A DNA stretch of 64,000 nucleotides from Microbispora sp. NBC_01189 (lineage in GTDB: Bacteria > Actinomycetota > Actinomycetes > Streptosporangiales > Streptosporangiaceae), in the NCBI RefSeq assembly GCF_036010665.1, contig NZ_CP108581.1:4941501-5005500 (forward strand), read 5' to 3'. The position numbers and the translations under genes were made by a program. Positions 61,952 through 64,000 of this stretch are shown here, piece by piece. The notes below the pieces were generated by a model. It was not told the origin of the DNA. It worked only from the letters and a program-made list of their open reading frames with translations, and made no database searches. Position 1 is the first letter of the stretch. Each line of letters begins with the position of its first letter.

Positions 61952-63340
61952 ATGACGCTGTGGAAGCCCGATCCCACCTTCTATCCCTCGCCCCGCGACG
62001 CGGCGGAGGCGCCGCCGGAGAAGCTGGCCTACGTGGCCGCCTTCGACCGGTCGGCCGAGCGGCCCGACGCGCTCGCCGTGCTCGACACCGACCCCGCCTC
62101 TCCGGCGTACGGGACGGTGGTCGGCTGGACGGACCTGCCGCACACAGGGGACGAGCTGCACCACTTCGGCTGGAACGCCTGCAGCAGCGCCCTCTGCCCG
62201 TACGCGCCGCACCCGCACGTGGAGCGGCGCTACCTGATCGTCCCCGGCCTGCGGTCGTCGCGGATCTACGTGTACGACACCAAGGACCGGGTCAGCCCCG
62301 AGCTCGTGAAGGTCGTCGAGCCCGAGGAGCTGGGCAAGCGGGCCGGCTACTCCCGCCCGCACACCGTCCACTGCGGTCCCGAGGGGCTGTACGTCAGCGC
62401 GCTCGGCGGCTACGGCGACGACGGCCCGGGCGGCATCGCCATCCTCGACCACAACACGTTCGAGGTCCTCGGCAGGTGGGAGGTCGACCGCGGCCCGCAG
62501 TACCTCGCCTACGACTTCTGGTGGCACATCAACCACGACGTGCTGGTCACCTCCGAGTGGGGCACGCCCTCCATGATCGAGGACGGGGTGGTCGGCGAAC
62601 TGCTGCTCGGCCGCAAATACGGCCACAAGCTGCACTTCTGGGACCTGCGCAAGCGCCGGCACGTCCAGGAGGTCGACCTCGGCGACCAGCACCAGATGAC
62701 GCTGGAACTGCGCCCCGCCCACGACCCGACGAAGACGTACGGCTTCGCCGGGGTCGTCGTCAGCGTCGAGGACCTGTCGGCCTCGGTGTGGGTGTGGCAC
62801 AAGGAGGGCTCCCGCTGGGCGGCGACCAAGGTCATCACGATCCCCGCCGAGCCCGCCTCGCCGGACGACCTGCCCGACGTGCTCAAGCCGTTCGGCGCGG
62901 TGCCGCCGCTCGTCACCGACATCGACCTGTCGGTGGACGACCAGCGGCTGTACGTGTCGTGCTGGGGCACCGGCGAGCTCAAGCAGTACGACGTGTCCGA
63001 CCCGTTCAAGCCGGTCGAGATCGGCTCGGTCCGCCTCGGCGGCATCGTGGACCGGGCCGCCCACCCCGCCGCTCCGGACGAGCGGCTCGCGGGCGGGCCG
63101 CAGATGGTCGAGGTGAGCCGCGACGGCCGCCGGGTCTACGTCACCAACTCCCTGTACGGCGCCTGGCACGACCAGTTCTACCCGGACGGGGTCGGCGCGT
63201 GGATGGCGAAGATCGACGCGGACGGCTTCACGCTCGACGAGCGGTTCTTCCCGCACGGCGACGACTTCCGCGGCCTGCGCCCGCACCAGACCCGGCTGCA
63301 GGGCGGCGACGCGTCCTCCGACTCCTACTGCTACCCGTGA
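61952..63340 (+). CDS. SBP56/methanethiol oxidase-like selenium-binding protein
   Basis: This 462-residue protein is of the selenium-binding protein 56 (SELENBP1/MtoX) family. Diagnostic segments include GDELHHFGWNACSSALC (with two Cys), SRPHTVHCGPEGLYVSALGG, WWHINHDVLVTSEWG and VDDQRLYVSCWGTGELKQYDV. Bacterial MtoX is a copper enzyme converting methanethiol to H2S, formaldehyde and H2O2, often after periplasmic export; no signal peptide is seen here. The ATG at 61952 begins MTLWKPDPTFYPSPRDAAEA. Its stop overlaps the next gene by 4 bases (GTGA). Confidence 0.9.
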   Translation: MTLWKPDPTFYPSPRDAAEAPPEKLAYVAAFDRSAERPDALAVLDTDPASPAYGTVVGWTDLPHTGDELHHFGWNACSSALCPYAPHPHVERRYLIVPGLRSSRIYVYDTKDRVSPELVKVVEPEELGKRAGYSRPHTVHCGPEGLYVSALGGYGDDGPGGIAILDHNTFEVLGRWEVDRGPQYLAYDFWWHINHDVLVTSEWGTPSMIEDGVVGELLLGRKYGHKLHFWDLRKRRHVQEVDLGDQHQMTLELRPAHDPTKTYGFAGVVVSVEDLSASVWVWHKEGSRWAATKVITIPAEPASPDDLPDVLKPFGAVPPLVTDIDLSVDDQRLYVSCWGTGELKQYDVSDPFKPVEIGSVRLGGIVDRAAHPAAPDERLAGGPQMVEVSRDGRRVYVTNSLYGAWHDQFYPDGVGAWMAKIDADGFTLDERFFPHGDDFRGLRPHQTRLQGGDASSDSYCYP

Positions 63341-63936
63341 CACTGACCGCGGTCATCCTGCTCGGCGCCTTCCACGGGATCAACCCCGCGATGGGCTGGC
63401 TCTTCGCTGTCGCCCGGGGACTGCAGGAGCGCAGCCGCGACCTGCTGCTGCAGTCTCTCCCGGTCATCGCGCTCGGCCACCTCGCGTCGGTGGCCGTGGT
63501 GGTGGCGGTGGTGTCCGCGACCGGGTCGCTCGTGACCGGGACGGCCCTCGCGATCGGGGCGGGGGTCCTGCTCGTCGGGTTCGGGCTGTGGCATCTGCTC
63601 GCCCGGCGGCACTTCCGCTGGGTGGGCATGCGGCTGTCGCTGCCGCAACTGGCCGCCTGGTCGTTCCTGATGTCGTCGGTGCACGGCGCGGGGCTGATGC
63701 TGCTGCCCGTCCTCACCCGGATGCCCGCGAGCCACCACGGGCACGCGCTGTCCGGCGGGCTGTTCGTCGCCGGCGTGCACACGCTCGCGATGTTCCTGAC
63801 GGCGACCGTGGTCGCGGTGGTCGTGTACGAGTTCCTCGGCGTCGCCGTCCTGCGCCGGGCCTGGTTCAACCTCGACCGGATGTGGGCCTTCGCCCTGGTC
63901 GGCGCGGGCGTCCTCACCCTCGTCGCCGCCGTCTGA
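63337..63936 (+). CDS. Polytopic membrane protein coupled to the SBP56 gene
   Basis: This 199-residue protein has about six hydrophobic segments and His-containing motifs inside or near them: GAFHGINPAMGWLFAVARGL, SSVHGAGLMLLPVL, SHHGHALSGGL and AGVHTLAMFL. The positions suggest a metal or small-ion transporter of the NiCoT/RcnA/UreH-like type, but I do not recognise an exact family. The GTG start overlaps the SBP56 stop by 4 bases, so the two are co-translated. It may supply copper or export a product of the SBP56 enzyme. Confidence 0.7.
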   Translation: MTLTAVILLGAFHGINPAMGWLFAVARGLQERSRDLLLQSLPVIALGHLASVAVVVAVVSATGSLVTGTALAIGAGVLLVGFGLWHLLARRHFRWVGMRLSLPQLAAWSFLMSSVHGAGLMLLPVLTRMPASHHGHALSGGLFVAGVHTLAMFLTATVVAVVVYEFLGVAVLRRAWFNLDRMWAFALVGAGVLTLVAAV

Positions 63937-64000
63937 CCGTCGATCCGTAGGGACAGGCCCCGCGTGCGTTCTCAGCCGCAGGGGTGAAATTTGCAGGGAC

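Overview
This is a high-GC actinobacterial chromosome segment. The gene order (ffh, rpsP-khpA-rimM-trmD-rplS, two signal peptidases, rnhB, a DUF2469 gene, then yraN-comM-dprA-xerC opposite rpsB-tsf-pyrH-frr-cdsA-rlmN), the many GTG starts, a conservon and a DUF222/HNH gene suggest a filamentous actinomycete. I infer Streptosporangiales or a relative from the overall look, not from any search. No rRNA, tRNA, CRISPR array or insertion sequence was recognised.

Bases 1-2892 hold a minus-strand ABC importer operon of the nitrate/sulfonate/taurine type, whose ATPase is cut by the window edge. Bases 3296-7594 are a complete four-gene conservon: sensor kinase, roadblock protein, DUF742 protein and GTPase. 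Bases 7720-29259 are the conserved housekeeping core for protein targeting, ribosome and tRNA maturation, secretion, DNA uptake and recombination, translation factors and phospholipid synthesis. Inserted in it are a DUF4232 protein, a uridine-kinase-like gene, an M23 peptidase with an in-frame 18-bp repeat, and a suppressor-of-fused domain gene.

Bases 29292-46861 are accessory and metabolic. They contain a two-gene ABC exporter and a secreted M1 peptidase. Next is a seven-gene minus-strand sugar or polyol operon: binding protein, ATPase, two permeases, LsrF-type aldolase, GlpD-type dehydrogenase and LyxK-like kinase, read away from a divergent GntR/UTRA regulator with clear operator repeats. 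A PucR regulator and a cyclase-family hydrolase follow.

Bases 44713-52445 are a polyamine module: an Lrp regulator divergent from an aminoaldehyde dehydrogenase, PotABCD-type transport genes and a PuuB-like FAD oxidase. Bases 52459-63936 are a mixed region: a VOC protein beside a WYL regulator, a phosphotriesterase-family protein that appears to have lost most metal ligands, an SDR, a SnoaL-like protein, a large DUF222/HNH protein with internal repeats, a VC0807 membrane protein, an F420-type oxidoreductase, a LeuE-like exporter, and a methanethiol-oxidase/selenium-binding protein coupled to a small membrane protein.

The best candidate for an undescribed system is the LsrF-GlpD-LyxK operon at 32497-42374. 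It combines parts of the autoinducer-2 and polyol pathways into a set matching neither. The coupled MtoX/membrane-protein pair and the degenerate phosphotriesterase are secondary candidates.
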